A stretch of 64,000 nt of DNA from Panorpa germanica (taxonomy: Eukaryota > Arthropoda > Insecta > Mecoptera > Panorpidae). This document shows, piece after piece, positions 54,701-63,400 of the stretch. The stretch is taken from positions 28,883,034 through 28,947,033 of the forward strand of contig OY783205.1 in NCBI GenBank assembly GCA_963678705.1, written 5' to 3'. The notes under the pieces are model-generated. The model saw only the letters and a program-made list of their open reading frames with translations, was not told where the DNA came from and did not search any database. The translations under genes were made by a program, and so were the position numbers. Each line of letters opens with the position of its first letter. The first letter of the stretch is position 1.

Positions 54701-57700
54701 AAATACAAACGTAACAGACATTGAGTTATTAATTTTGAAAGTTAAACTCTTTATATTATATTAAAAAAACATTTTTTAATAATAGTATATAAGTATAAGT
54801 ACTCGTATATAGAGACATATATTAATAAAGTAAATATCTTTCGGTGTGCACCACATAACAGATGACGACGGCAACTGGCAACGTTTTACTAACTGACCAA
54901 CAGAGCTGCAGAGAGCGAAAGAAGGTTGACTGCCTAATACTTTGACATGACAATCTATATTATTCTAAACTCAAAATGTTAGGTTGTGTTTAATATAATT
55001 ATATTTAAATCACCTGATACTAGCATTGTGATTATACTATTTAAATCGGATTAAAGTCGGATTACTTCTTGACAATTTGACATATCGACTAATACTATTC
55101 CATTGAGAATAGCGTTAATAACAAACCATTAACCTACATTGCTTTTTAGATTATGTATTAACTGATATCATGGTTCATGTATAGCATACGCATGATAAAA
55201 GTAACAAATAATCAACAGATTGAAATTAAAATTGACACTAGATAAAATGGAATCTGTGCTTGTCTAATGTTCTATACACAGCCAATATTTTAAACAAAAA
55301 ACGATATTGTAATTCTGCTGTTTTTACAAACAGAGTTATAAATAAAAATCCCCTGTGAGTTTGATCTGCCTGATCCTTGACCTCTTTGTTGACACTCCGG
55401 AGAAAGTTTCCGATAGACCTGCAGATCTGTAGAGTTATCCATGTGCAGACCCAGTTCTATCGTCGCTAGTGCAATGCAGAAACGTATAATATAACGTTCC
55501 TATATATTTATTCATTTTAACACTAATTATATTTATTATAAGAATAACAAGAGCTACTTGAAACTAAGTTTGTTGTTTCTCCAGCTGCTATTAGTCCTGC
55601 AAGTAAAATGGCTTAATTTTAATTAACCACTTGATCTTTTTTAATTAGTAGAATGAGTACGAGTAATAGTTTATGTTATTATTTTCTGGCGCCTGATTAC
55701 CAACAACCATGTATGCACCTAATAATGTGTTCTTTTTCAGGATGACATCGACCGCTGTGATCCAAATCCATGTTTAAACGGGGCCGAATGTCTAAACACC
55801 CCTGGAGGTTATTATTGTCATTGCACAGGTGGTCTTACTGGTCGTCATTGCGAGGGGCCTCGGCAATCACAAAACTGCAATCATCCTCCTTGTCAAGGTA
55901 TTGTATTATACATCTCTTCAATATTGTCAATAATTCTTTTTGCAGAAAGCAGGTGGAATAAGTTTAATAACTTCTATAAATCATTTATTTAAAAATAAAT
56001 TAAATGAAGAATTATATAAAAATGTCCCGATTTACATATAGGCATATTAAGATTTTGTTGTTCAAAATGGCTTCTTGATTTACAACTTGTACTGGTCATT
56101 TCAACACGTACGAAAAGGATTATTTATTCTTCTATGGCTATAAAATATATTGTATATTTATTATAAAACACAGCGTTTCTCAAAGTGCTGAGGTTACTTA
56201 AACTGTGTGTCTACCAAGCAACGTATATACAACGTAGTTTTACAATTCTCTGTTTTTTAAATTAATTTTATTAAACGCTGACGTATTTCCGATACTACTC
56301 CTATCACCGACGCCCTCTTATTAATTATATTAGTATAAACACGTGAAATACAGCACTATACAAGCACATTACAACAATCAAGAAATAATAGAATATTCAG
56401 CCTCTATGACAATTTCTTAAACAAATCCAATATGAATTTTAATATGTTCATTAATATATTTTAATTATTTAAAATATTTCCAAGCATGCATGAGTCTTAT
56501 TTAAAAGTAATCAACATTCTTTTGAAACAATTAATATTTTCTACTAAACTCCTTTCATATAAAAACTATTTATCTTAAATAATCTCTTTTGCAAGAATTA
56601 TTATACTTATAAGGTGTACCAGATCAGAGTCGTTTTGTACTTAAAACTAGAATTAAAGATTATTATTTCGATCCAAAGTATTTTACTTTAGTTTCATACA
56701 TCAGAAATCAGGATATGCTTACCACGTTCAAGTAAGCAGCAGGAGTTCGACCTCCCGTTGATTTTTAAATGAAACCGCTGCTCAAATTTTCAAACATATT
56801 ACAAATATAATATTTTTTTATGTTTTCACAGCCAGTTTACAACAGCCATCTTTATACATACGTATAAATAGCTATGTGAACAGGGTCGGTTGAGGGTGAT
56901 TTAATTATAACAAGGGCTTGTTTATAATTAATTAGTTTATAAATAAATAATATATTGTATTTTAAAATATAATATTTTCTTTTATATTTACAAATGTATG
57001 CACGTTTATTAATATCATTATTTCATAAAATTAGCCTCTTTTGGATTTAATATTATCCAGTCTAAACGCGTGCTAATTTCTTCAACCTGAAGGGTTAAGG
57101 GGTTAAAGTTAAATCATATATCTTCCAAATGTTTTCGAGTTCATCTCTGTGCTTTCATATACACATATTTGAATGTGTATAACTTATATTTTTATTATTT
57201 ATTTTTTCTCGGTCTCGCGGAGGGCTAATGCGAATAACGTCGTTTTGCAATCGACCGTGTAAATTACAGTTTATTTCGTTGTTATTTTTATTTTATTTTA
57301 TTTTTTATAATTCGTTTTAATGTTTAAAATATTTTTAAAAGAGTTTCATTATATTAATAAAATAAGACAACACGCAATTAAAATACTGTTTCATTTATAA
57401 GTATTAAACTCGTAAATATACGATTTGCATTTTCATTTAATAAGTTTTAAATTTTTATTACACCCAATTAGGTATTCTAAATCTATTTCTTTAGTCTAAC
57501 ATCATATCTGTTGATGTTAGATGTAATTGTACTACTGTAGCTGCAGGACCATAGATTCATTAAATTAGAAACGTTTTCTATAATATTAATATAAGATGTA
57601 CTAATGTTTATTTTCTTAAAATACAGACGGCTGCTTCGATCCCATTAATCAGTCCCGATCGTCAGATCCTTGCAGCGGCCGCGGGCTGTGTGAAAGTAAC

Positions 57701-59956
57701 GCACAGGGCCCGGTAAAATGCATTTGTCATAGTGGATATGGCGGCCAGTTTTGTCAACACAGTAAGTCTTATAAATATACCAATTTAACATTCAATATAC
57801 ATATTAGTAAAAAGTAATTAAAAAAAACATTTTCTTCTAGTCATGGATGACTGTACTCCAAATCCTTGCCAAAACAACGGAACCTGCATTGACGGTGACA
57901 ACGACTTCAAATGTATTTGCCAAAATGGATTTCGAGGCAAAACTTGTAATGATAATCCAGGAGATTGCGGCATTCTTCAATGTTTAAATGGTGGATCATG
58001 TACTTCATCTGGATCTTGTCGTTGCACACCTGGCTGGGGAGGACTAACGTGCTCAGAACCACGTGATCAATGCCAAGGTCAGCCATGCCATAATGGTGGA
58101 ACCTGTACCAGCGGGAGTGGTTGGTTCCGATGTGAATGTTCGCAAGGATTTACTGGTCCTGACTGTAGAATTAACGTCAATGAATGTGCTCCCAATCCTT
58201 GTCAAGGAGGCGCTGCTTGTGAAGATCGTATTGGAGGTTTTAAATGTGCCTGTCCCCCGGAAAGAACTGGTCATCGATGTGAAATAGGTAAGCCAATTTA
58301 AACTGCAAAAATAATTGGTATTTATTTCGATGCTATTAACTACATTTTAAAATTTCTAAATCAGAGACTTCGGCTGAGGGTTGTTGGGCCCCACACAATG
58401 CTACATGGTCCAAAGGTCTGTGTAACTCCTGCGGCTGCTCTGCAGGAACCCCGAGATGTTCCAACTTATGGTGCGGATTACCTGATTGTTTAGGCAACGA
58501 CAGCAAGAAATGCGCTTCGCATGAGGTAACAAAATAAGCACTACAATGAATGAATATTATTATTATTATTTATTGTTAATGTTTTTACCATTAGGCACTA
58601 TCAATGAATGAATATAAAATTGTTGAAATTAACGCAAAATTCAAAATATTTCTTTGTTCAGGTGTGTGTTCCAACACCTCCAGAGGCTTGCTTGTCGCCT
58701 CCATGTGCTCTCCGTGGTGACTGTCGAGCTCTGGAGCCCTCTAGACGCGTAGCTCCTCCTGCTTTACCCACAGCACAGAGCTGTTGGCCAAACCAGGTGC
58801 ATCTCAGTGATCAATGTGCGAGGGTATCAATTCTGCTAGACATAGAACGCGTACCCCGAGGTGGATCCGTGGAAGTGCTTTGTGGGGCCTTAAGGGTTCT
58901 TCTTGGAGCTCGTATGGTTACTACTAATCATATTGACGTCACGAGGATGATTGTCCTATTATGTGAAATTAAGAGTACAGGAAATGACACGGTTGAAGTC
59001 ACTGTTGTAAGTCAGAAGATGATTTCATTATTTTTCAGTTCTGAAATATTTAAAGTAATATGAAAATATTGTTACAGTCATCACCACCTGGAGGACCAGC
59101 TGGTTCAAAAATAGTTTCAGAAGCTGTTCGATTGCTTGGTGAATTAATATCTAGAGGTGCACCATCGTCTGAACCTGTTTTACCTGCTGCAGCTCCTTTG
59201 TCAGCAATTCGAGAAGTAAAAGTAGAGACAGCTTTATTAAGTTCCGAAGCGCAAAGTAACGCCTATCTTATCGCCTTGATTTGTATCATTGTCGTTATAA
59301 TGTTCATTGGAGCTGCTCTTGGTGCATATGCAATACGACAAAGAGCTAGAGGAAGGTCAATAAGCGGTCTTGCACTCACACCGCCTCCTACAGATGCATT
59401 TAGAGGTGAAGAAGAAAAATCTAATAATCTTCAAAACGAAGAAAACTTTAGAAGGTATGCTAATCCATTGAAAGACGATAGAGCTTCTTTAGGTGGCAGT
59501 CTTGGAAGTTTAAGAGGAGTTGGAGCTAATGGAATAGAGCTAAGTCCTAAAGTTAGTGTAGAGTTACACCACCATAAATCTAGCACTGATTTAAATCCAA
59601 AAAGCAGTGTGATGAGACGTTCGTCGGGTGACCCGACAGCCGGGCCTAGCAATAGCACGCAACAAGATTGCATCATACAAGAGTATAATCAAATTATTCA
59701 TAAAAACAAAACACATAATCCAGATATTAATCAATCAGATAATAATGACACACTGCATTTGTCAAATGGAGAATGTAATTTAAAATCTACACATAGAAAT
59801 AGTCAAATTTTATTATATAAAGCACAAAATCCTGATGTTAGGAAAAATACAACCGGTACATTTGATAATGCTAATAAAGATTTTGGCAAAAGAGCAATAA
59901 ATGTACATTCTACACAGAGCGCAGACCAGAACGATGTTTTAACAGTGCTTGTGTAA
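15695..59956 (+). CDS. Ser: Serrate, Notch ligand of the Jagged class (17 coding exons, 1,248 aa)
   Basis: Single-pass membrane ligand that binds Notch on the neighbouring cell; endocytosis of the bound ligand exposes Notch to cleavage. Exons: 15695-15760, 21686-22024, 37084-37138, 37217-37322, 37389-37537, 37668-37728, 45808-45941, 46598-46861, 52479-52592, 52973-53179, 53256-53383, 55741-55897, 57627-57761, 57841-58287, 58365-58525, 58662-59006, 59078-59956. All joins keep frame at GT/AG sites. Domains: signal peptide 1-22; MNNL from about 24; DSL 194-236 with six Cys; 14 EGF repeats about 239-788; cysteine-rich VWC-like and juxtamembrane region about 789-1018; membrane helix about 1019-1042; tail of about 206 residues with the insect-conserved block [17 protein letters not shown] (1067-1083). 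The C-terminus VLV could be a class II PDZ ligand. Fourteen EGF repeats match Drosophila Serrate, but the long insert in EGF6 of the fly protein is absent. Many EGF repeats keep the O-fucose site (for example CRNGGTC, CLNGGSC). Confidence 0.97.
15761..21685 (+). other. Serrate intron 1 (5.9 kb)
   Basis: AT-rich with no gene or full element recognised. At 17,125-17,215 a (GGTGCT)3 run and a later GGCACCAGCAG can fold back on each other. A degenerate tRNA-like stretch near 16,770-16,850 fails on close reading. Several copies of the dispersed octamer TACTCGTA (18,433; 19,179) lie here. Confidence 0.8.
21686..22024 (+). CDS. Ser: Serrate exon 2: MNNL domain
   Basis: 113 codons in phase 0 at both ends (acceptor TGTTTCAG, donor GACG|GTAATG). 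Encodes [14 protein letters not shown] and continues through FRLCLKEYQ and the GCSFGNA...VLGG block, ending [12 protein letters not shown]. This is the N-terminal C2-like MNNL module of Notch ligands, which touches Notch and membrane lipids. It carries the expected cysteines (CCG, CNRQC, LC, GC). Confidence 0.96.
22363..22392. repeat. Short heptamer run (GGCAACG/GGCAATG)
   Basis: Three to four imperfect units of ggcaa(c/t)g occur in a row. It is similar in style to the 7-bp runs at 1,053-1,095 and 40,937-41,000. Confidence 0.55.
25059..25222. mobile_element. 164-bp MITE with long inverted repeats, TTA target duplication (PIF/Harbinger-like)
   Basis: The two ends are inverted copies over about 60 bp with several mismatches: the left starts GACCTAGATCACACTG, the right, read on the other strand, GGCCTTGAACACACTG. 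Further inside, GCGATTTAAA and TTGTAACAC also match. TTA flanks both sides (25,056-25,058 and 25,223-25,225), the target length used by PIF/Harbinger transposases. The interior is too short to code. Family assignment rests on the 3-bp duplication and is an inference. Confidence 0.75.
28439..28880. mobile_element. MITE-like element with terminal inverted repeats, about 442 bp
   Basis: The left end AGAGATATAAGAATAGAGT is repeated in reverse complement at 28,862-28,880. Beyond this core the arms continue to match in part (GCGATAG and GCAAAGAGAGAGATA on both sides). No coding frame is inside. The target duplication is not resolved, so the outer limits may be off by a few bases and the superfamily is unknown. 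Confidence 0.65.
29746..29786. repeat. Pentanucleotide run (CCAAT)n-(CGAAT)n
   Basis: Three units of ccaat/tccaa are followed by about four units of cgaat. The switch from CCAAT to CGAAT within one array shows a single substitution that then expanded. Confidence 0.85.
30935..31594. repeat. Unnamed repeat, copy A, with Helitron-like 3' end
   Basis: The stretch 30,935-31,420 is repeated at 31,615-32,110 (copy B) and its later half at 34,681-34,950 (copy C). Copy A continues with a tail (31,440-31,594) shared only with copy C. The tail ends with a CGTCGC...GCGACG hairpin (31,559-31,580), ten bases, then CTAG. A hairpin about ten bases before CTRR is the 3' signature of Helitrons. No coding capacity is evident; the 112-codon plus frame here lies in repeat sequence. 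The matching 5' TC end was not found. Confidence 0.55.
31615..32110. repeat. Unnamed repeat, copy B (tail missing)
   Basis: A near copy of 30,935-31,420 in the same orientation, starting aaaaaattctaagacttttg and ending near tttttattttgtt. It has diverged by scattered substitutions and small indels and lacks the tail with the hairpin. After it begins unrelated sequence carrying the MADF fragment. Confidence 0.8.
32216..33236 (-). pseudogene. Two-exon MADF-domain gene, 3' part broken
   Basis: Minus strand: exon 1 is 33236-33104 (starts [19 protein letters not shown], donor CACCG|GTATGT), exon 2 begins at 32,558 (acceptor TATGTTTCCAG). Joined, they make a complete MADF (Myb/SANT-like DNA-binding) domain: the [10 protein letters not shown] helix, then [19 protein letters not shown] and the KYHEELMFL helix. 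The frame then runs into a His run and stops at 32,362. In the neighbouring frame a coherent Pro-rich tail continues ([19 protein letters not shown]...) down to about 32,216, so a small indel near 32,385 probably broke the original frame. Stand-alone MADF genes are often the second gene of PIF/Harbinger elements, which fits a transposon origin; a host gene fragment is the alternative. No transposase partner is seen beside it. Confidence 0.6.
33488..33753 (+). pseudogene. Decayed Mutator-like transposase fragment
   Basis: Plus strand. The first frame segment (33,488-33,601) reads [15 protein letters not shown] and matches the Cys/Trp block of the arthropod Mutator-like transposase domain (PEPxH..CPxGxDSWC). 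After a frame change, 33,616-33,753 reads [20 protein letters not shown], then a stop (TGA 33,676, where Trp is expected), then [20 protein letters not shown], the second conserved block (RCLGGxTQNNNES...W...PK). Order and spacing are right, though the sequence between the blocks is shortened. Frameshift plus nonsense codon show an inactive relic. Family recognition is from memory of the motif and should be checked by profile search. Confidence 0.6.
33760..34680. other. Unassigned DNA in the repeat cluster
   Basis: No open frame. The stretch 34,280-34,450 is richer in G+C (gcaccggccggaacgctccg) than the surroundings and looks like part of an older repeat. The far end of the decayed transposase may extend a little into the start of this stretch. 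Confidence 0.4.
34681..35096. repeat. Unnamed repeat, copy C, with Helitron-like 3' end
   Basis: Starts abruptly at agggaactttggagaaagtt, equivalent to 31,153 in copy A, and runs to the same CTAG end (35,093-35,096). The terminal hairpin has changed loop sequence but keeps the stem CGTCG/CGACG (35,060-35,082), and the ten-base spacer to CTAG is the same. A T follows CTAG, as expected for a Helitron insertion. Confidence 0.6.
37084..37138 (+). CDS. Ser: Serrate exon 3
   Basis: Fifty-five nucleotides encoding [18 protein letters not shown], the last strands of the MNNL module. Acceptor TTGTTTCAG, donor CCAG|GTAATA. It ends one base into a codon. Confidence 0.95.
37217..37322 (+). CDS. Ser: Serrate exon 4
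   Basis: Encodes the linker between MNNL and DSL, including [20 protein letters not shown] and ARLTYR, a block well conserved in Serrate proteins (YSGV...W.TL.H). Acceptor TGTTACAG, donor ACAG|GTCTAA. It leaves two bases for the next Arg codon. Confidence 0.95.
37323..37388 (+). other. Serrate intron 4 (66 nt)
   Basis: A minimal intron of 66 nt, GTCTAA...ATTACAG, between two exons whose join is required to keep the DSL frame. It contrasts with the 15-kb intron 2. Confidence 0.9.
37389..37537 (+). CDS. Ser: Serrate exon 5: DSL domain
   Basis: Encodes almost the whole DSL domain (residues 189-238): six cysteines at 194, 203, 207, 219, 227 and 236, and the receptor-binding motif [15 protein letters not shown] followed by [10 protein letters not shown]. 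This is the part that docks on Notch EGF11-12. All key residues are present, so the ligand should be active. Donor ACAG|GTATGT. Confidence 0.97.
37668..37728 (+). CDS. Ser: Serrate exon 6: start of EGF1
   Basis: Encodes [20 protein letters not shown], the first part of EGF1. Acceptor CTTTCAG, donor TGCGA|GTGAGT. It leaves two bases. Confidence 0.95.
37914..37921. repeat. 8-bp target duplication CTCTAACT (left)
   Basis: CTCTAACT directly precedes the left terminal repeat and recurs at 40,518-40,525 after the right one. Eight bases is the duplication length of hAT elements. Confidence 0.92.
38198..39538 (-). pseudogene. hAT transposase, catalytic and dimerisation part (446 codons from first Met)
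   Basis: Minus strand, separated from the N-terminal part by a frameshift near 39,555-39,600. Motifs visible: SLTFDSSTD with the first acidic residue (about residues 8-15), [10 protein letters not shown] (about 78-87), [10 protein letters not shown] with the conserved RW (about 166-175), and the hATC dimerisation block [19 protein letters not shown] (about 388-406). It is of the type found in EPM2AIP1/SCAND3/GTF2IRD2-like proteins, themselves derived from Charlie elements. The transposase cuts and rejoins the element's ends in the nucleus. Apart from the frameshift there is no internal stop. An error in the assembly cannot be excluded as the source of the shift. Confidence 0.88.
39555..40067 (-). 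pseudogene. hAT transposase, N-terminal zinc-finger part (170 codons)
   Basis: Minus strand, starting [22 protein letters not shown]2H2-type finger (C42, C45, H59, H64: CLIC...LRHYTTKH) of the SPIN-DOC/BED-like kind lies near the start and should bind the element's ends. The segment [20 protein letters not shown] leads toward the catalytic core as in complete relatives. The frame ends at 39,555 with residues that no longer fit the family. A one-base indel just before the end restores a plausible join to the downstream frame. Confidence 0.85.
40518..40525. repeat. 8-bp target duplication CTCTAACT (right)
   Basis: Identical to 37,914-37,921 and directly after the right terminal repeat. Confidence 0.92.
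40937..41000. repeat. Heptamer-type simple repeat (TTCGGTG)n and (CATCGAC)n
   Basis: Three units of ttcggtg/ttcagtg are followed by three to four units of catcgac/cgtcgac. The second array resembles the run at 1,053-1,095. Confidence 0.75.
45808..45941 (+). CDS. Ser: Serrate exon 7: rest of EGF1 and EGF2
   Basis: Encodes [13 protein letters not shown], then [20 protein letters not shown] and WGGILCDQ. The EGF2 form with NGSAW is characteristic of Jagged/Serrate ligands. Acceptor TCTGTGTAG, donor CAGG|GTAAGT. Confidence 0.96.
46598..46861 (+). CDS. Ser: Serrate exon 8: EGF3 and EGF4
   Basis: EGF3 is [20 protein letters not shown] and the rest; EGF4 is [20 protein letters not shown] with a short Gly/Ser/Asn insert between its third and fourth Cys. 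Drosophila Serrate has a much longer insert at this site. Acceptor TTTTTCAG, donor ATCA|GTAAGC. Confidence 0.96.
46862..52478 (+). other. Serrate intron 8 (5.6 kb)
   Basis: AT-rich. It contains a piggyBac-like MITE at 49,805-50,074. A GC-richer patch at 47,450-47,580 and another at 50,525-50,610 look like old repeat fragments but have no ends I can define. Confidence 0.85.
49805..50074. mobile_element. 270-bp piggyBac-like MITE
   Basis: Perfect 17-bp terminal inverted repeats CCCTGCGTGTGAACACT (49,805-49,821 and reversed at 50,058-50,074). TTAA lies on the left (49,801-49,804) and TGAA on the right (50,075-50,078), one change from TTAA. TTAA plus CCC ends is the piggyBac signature. Inside, cagtgtacacac occurs twice. 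It is non-coding and must depend on a transposase elsewhere. Confidence 0.8.
52479..52592 (+). CDS. Ser: Serrate exon 9: EGF5
   Basis: One calcium-binding EGF repeat starting [20 protein letters not shown] and ending WTGDLCKI. Acceptor TTTTATAG, donor ATAG|GTAACA. Confidence 0.96.
52973..53179 (+). CDS. Ser: Serrate exon 10: EGF6 and most of EGF7
   Basis: EGF6 is [20 protein letters not shown] and onward with no insert, unlike the fly protein which has a long one here. EGF7 is [20 protein letters not shown] and onward. Donor ACAG|GTAAAC; the frame runs past it to 53,229 without meaning. Confidence 0.96.
53256..53383 (+). CDS. Ser: Serrate exon 11: end of EGF7 and EGF8
   Basis: Encodes [20 protein letters not shown] and continues to VGHSGTLCE. 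Acceptor TTGTCCAG, donor TGAG|GTACGT, phase 0. Confidence 0.96.
53384..55740 (+). other. Serrate intron 11 (2.4 kb)
   Basis: AT-rich, no gene or element recognised. The polypyrimidine-rich end (TGTTCTTTTTCAG) is a strong acceptor. Confidence 0.85.
55741..55897 (+). CDS. Ser: Serrate exon 12: EGF9 and start of EGF10
   Basis: EGF9 is [20 protein letters not shown] and onward; EGF10 starts QNCNHPPCQ. Donor CAAG|GTATTG, one base left over. Confidence 0.95.
55898..57626 (+). other. Serrate intron 12 (1.7 kb)
   Basis: AT-rich without recognised features. A stretch at 56,730-56,760 (ggagttcgacctccc) recalls a tRNA T-arm but has no other tRNA parts. Confidence 0.8.
57627..57761 (+). CDS. Ser: Serrate exon 13: rest of EGF10 with insert
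   Basis: Encodes [20 protein letters not shown] and then [20 protein letters not shown], ending FCQH. The Ser-rich insert within EGF10 is at the site where Drosophila Serrate also has an insert. Acceptor AAATACAG, donor CACA|GTAAGT. Confidence 0.94.
57841..58287 (+). CDS. Ser: Serrate exon 14: EGF11 to EGF14
   Basis: Four EGF repeats in one exon: [14 protein letters not shown]..., [14 protein letters not shown]..., [14 protein letters not shown]... and [14 protein letters not shown]..., ending TGHRCEI. Fusion of four repeats into one exon contrasts with the one-or-two-repeat exons upstream. Acceptor TTTCTTCTAG, donor ATAG|GTAAGC. Confidence 0.97.
58365..58525 (+). CDS. Ser: Serrate exon 15: cysteine-rich (VWC-like) region
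   Basis: Encodes [20 protein letters not shown], then [12 protein letters not shown] and CASHE. This is the Jagged/Serrate-specific cysteine-rich region absent from Delta ligands. It carries one N-glycosylation site (NAT). Phase 0 donor TGAG|GTAACA. Confidence 0.95.
58662..59006 (+). CDS. Ser: Serrate exon 16: cysteine-rich region, continued
   Basis: 115 codons, phase 0 on both sides. Encodes [20 protein letters not shown], then [16 protein letters not shown] and SCWPNQ, ending NDTVEVTV. The block [15 protein letters not shown] is nearly unchanged among insect Serrates. The start frame seen upstream of the acceptor (from 58,608) is intron sequence. Confidence 0.96.
59078..59956 (+). CDS. Ser: Serrate exon 17: membrane segment and cytoplasmic tail
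   Basis: 292 codons and the TAA stop. A juxtamembrane part ([10 protein letters not shown]), a hydrophobic helix (about 1019-1042: [20 protein letters not shown]), a basic stop-transfer (RQRARGR) and a tail. The block [17 protein letters not shown] and the later blocks [19 protein letters not shown] and KDFGKRAIN are shared with Drosophila Serrate. Tail lysines serve ubiquitination by Mind bomb/Neuralized in this family. Acceptor TTGTTACAG. Confidence 0.97.
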   Translation, partial: SSPPGGPAGSKIVSEAVRLLGELISRGAPSSEPVLPAAAPLSAIREVKVETALLSSEAQSNAYLIALICIIVVIMFIGAALGAYAIRQRARGRSISGLALTPPPTDAFRGEEEKSNNLQNEENFRRYANPLKDDRASLGGSLGSLRGVGANGIELSPKVSVELHHHKSSTDLNPKSSVMRRSSGDPTAGPSNSTQQDCIIQEYNQIIHKNKTHNPDINQSDNNDTLHLSNGECNLKSTHRNSQILLYKAQNPDVRKNTTGTFDNANKDFGKRAINVHSTQSADQNDVLTVLV

Positions 59957-60460
59957 AAATTCATGTGTGTGGTGGCATATAATATATAATTTCACCTTAA
60001 GACTTACTCGCAAAGTATTATTGAAAATAAAGAATGAACAGTGAAGAAACTTTAATGGATTATAAAGTATACTAATAATAATAAGTTATATCGTAAAAAT
60101 TGGACGTGTTTTTTGTAGTTCAATATAACCAACGTAATCTTATTAATACTGCCATATTTTAATATAATACTTGCCAAAATTTCAAGAGAATAAATCCAAT
60201 TTTATCAGTAAGTGCCAATATAAAGAAATGTAATCATGAATCTATGTGATAGATATTAATGTAGTATTTATAAAACCTGAATATGAAGTATTTTTAAAAA
60301 TCTTAGCCATTCATGCAAGTAATAACAAATTTTTTGCTATATTCAAAAATTCAAATGATAAATTATTTTTATAAAACGCATTAAATGCCTATAAATAACA
60401 TTTTCTATAACGAAACTATGTAGGAAAATAAAGTTTATTTAATATATTAGCTTAATTATT
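59957..60460 (+). other. Serrate 3' UTR with candidate poly(A) signals
   Basis: AATAAA occurs at 60,026-60,031, 60,189-60,194 and 60,427-60,432; the last is followed by a T-rich stretch. A K-box hexamer TGTGAT (the 3'-UTR element used for microRNA repression of Notch-pathway RNAs in flies) is at 60,245, with another at 60,610 if the UTR is longer. Which signal is used cannot be told from sequence. Confidence 0.5.
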
Positions 60461-63400
60461 GTATTTAATAATTGTAAGTGTTCACATTCAAATGTATGGT
60501 GTGCCTATGTTTTGATAATGAGATTTTTACAAGTAAACATGCGAATTCGATAAAATGACTGATGTTTTCATTTTGAACTCTTTTTCGTAGTCGCTAAATG
60601 ATTTATTTATGTGATACTATTTTATCAATTTTCTTATTTTTAATAATAATTTTTGGGGGGATTAAATAAATATGTTGATATTTTTAGTTATCAAAACAAA
60701 ACTAATTTGAAAAATAGCTAATTAATATAAAATATTTTATAAGGATAGTTTTATTTTATAAGTTATATATTTTTTTATTTTATGTTTATTAAATATTTAT
60801 TTTAATTATTTCCTTTTGTTAAGGATCTCATATACATTATACTTTGATTTTTTTTTAATTGTTAGAAATATATATTTCAAATTTTATAAAAAATGTAATA
60901 AATTATAATATATATCTAATATCTTTATTAGAATTCAGACAGAAATTTAACCTGTTTAGTGTTCTAATCATACGTAACTCATTTTACAATGAATTGAAAT
61001 GAATTCAACTCAATTTTGAGGAATAAATCGCATTTTCATTTCTAATAAAACTATTAAACTTACGTTATATTTATATTATTAAATTATTAAAACAAAGAGA
61101 AATTTCTGTAAAAAGTATTCACTTTTTGATATACTTTTAATAATCTATATTAACGTGAATAAACTGTAAATATGTATAAAAATAAATATAAATAATAATG
61201 AAAAATTAAATAGACGATTTTATAAATAGATTTGGTTTTAAGAAAATAAATAATTGCAATTTTGTATTTTATCTGGAAAAACAAAAATTAAATATGTGTA
61301 TGTGTTTAGTTTTAATATGTATGAATATAACTATTTTAATATATAAAGCAACATTATATTTTGATAATTTGCTTTTATGTATACATCACAATTTGTAATT
61401 TATACATAATATAGATGTAACACTGTAGAGAAACACATCATTAAAACTAAAATTGTTATACGTAAATTTAACATTTTATGTTTCCGTTATATACTCGTAC
61501 ATATTATAAGTGATCAGAAACTAGATTATTCAATTGCGATTTTATAACATTTCAGGAAAATTAAAATATTCTGAAATCGCTAGGTATGTAATACTTGGGG
61601 ATATAGATGTTGAATTTTTCAAGATTTTGCAAGATATGAAATGCAGTAAATAAAAGAGATTATCAGTATTAAATCTTTAAATTACGACTATTTAATCTCG
61701 TCGTCAAATTTATTATAATTTTGTAATAAAATATTACCTATTGTGTGTTATTGTAATGATCTATAAATATTTAAGAAACTGTAGGAAGACCAGACCTAAA
61801 GATACTAAAATTAGTATAAAGAAGCAGCCTTAAAATAAATGTTATGTTAATATTAATATCACAAAGGACATTTGTGTAGTGTATTGTATATTTTTGTAAT
61901 TGTGAATTAAACAAAACAATGAGTTGAGGATAGAAAATAAATCGAATGGTTTGATATAATGGATTGTTTCATTTTTTAAATTATCAAATTTAGAGGTATA
62001 CTACACAAAGAGAAGTGGGTGGGTTTGGATATATGATAAATAAACAGACGTTCATGAGATGTATAGACTAAAAAGTAATCACTTAAATATTCAAAGTAAA
62101 ATAAAACAATAAAATTCAGAGGTTTCGTTTTTTACTCATTTTTTCGTCTTTTACTTTTATTAGAAAACGATTGATCTACGTAATAAAAATGATATTGATA
62201 CATTTTACAACCGGCAGATTTAAAAACAGATTTAGAATCACAGACTTTTTTTACAAAGTTATCTTAGGAGACGATAGAAAAAAATATACAGCAGATACTA
62301 ATATAGTTGCAGCTACTTAATTATAACTACTTTAATCTATAGATGAAACATTGTATAGTGTTTTGCAAGTATGGCACCCTGGTGCTAAGGAACATAGTAA
62401 AAAAGACTCTGCGCGCATATTAATTTTTAATGTGAATATCTTTAAGTTTTCCTTGTGTGTTTAGAGGCACTCTAGGTTACGGTAATATTACGATTTCCCG
62501 AAAGAGATTCAGTTTTTTGTTTCTTTGATGTGTATATTTAATTTAAATATATTTGCATACGACTATACATATATTAAATCTACGAGTATAGGGTCTAAAA
62601 GTCTAAAGATTTCATTAGATTGTTTCACAAATCGCGGAAATCCATAAACCCTCTTTTGAGGTTAGAGAATTGTAATTCAAGATAGAAATAAAAATACATG
62701 AAGCGCAGGATCTAGTTAAGTCGTCTGAGTATGTTCGGTGCGCTGACTAAGGAAGCCCCTAGAGTCCTAAAAGATTGTGCTAAATCTCAGCTTATTGTCT
62801 CAAACAATATATACGCTACCTACTTTAAAAGTTATTAATAAAAACCAGCACAAAGACATAGAACTAACAGGCTATACATTTTATGAGAAAATGGGAATAA
62901 AATAAAATACTGAGAAATCACCAGAATTTCTTACACGATTTGCTAAATTAGATATGTTGTTGACAAGCAATTTACATTAATAGATTAATAAGGAGCAGTA
63001 GGGGAATATTAGGCATGCTATGTTTAAATTAAGTTTCTGACAATAATTTTGTGTCTCTCGTGTCTTGTGAGAATTTCAGATAGAAATATGTATCTTTTCA
63101 GAATCCCCGCTCAATTTATTGGTATTTGAAATTCAAATTAGGCATTTACTACATAACTTACACAAGTGGTTTACGAAAACATTTAACTAGTTGACAAACA
63201 CATAAGCTCCAGCAGGAGTAAACATTATTGAAAATGTCATATGTGTTTAGTTTATATGTAAGTTTATCTAATATGATTTATGTCTCTATTTCCCCTAAAA
63301 ACATCAATAGGTTCAACATCTATAGTTGGTGGTGAACACTATTTCAACAAAATTTGAGACGCTGGAGAAATCTTTTGATATTACTAAATACCATAGGAAT

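Noticed and set aside
56730-56760. Possible tRNA T-arm (ggagttcgacctccc)
   Set aside because: No D-arm, anticodon arm or acceptor stem in the flanks.
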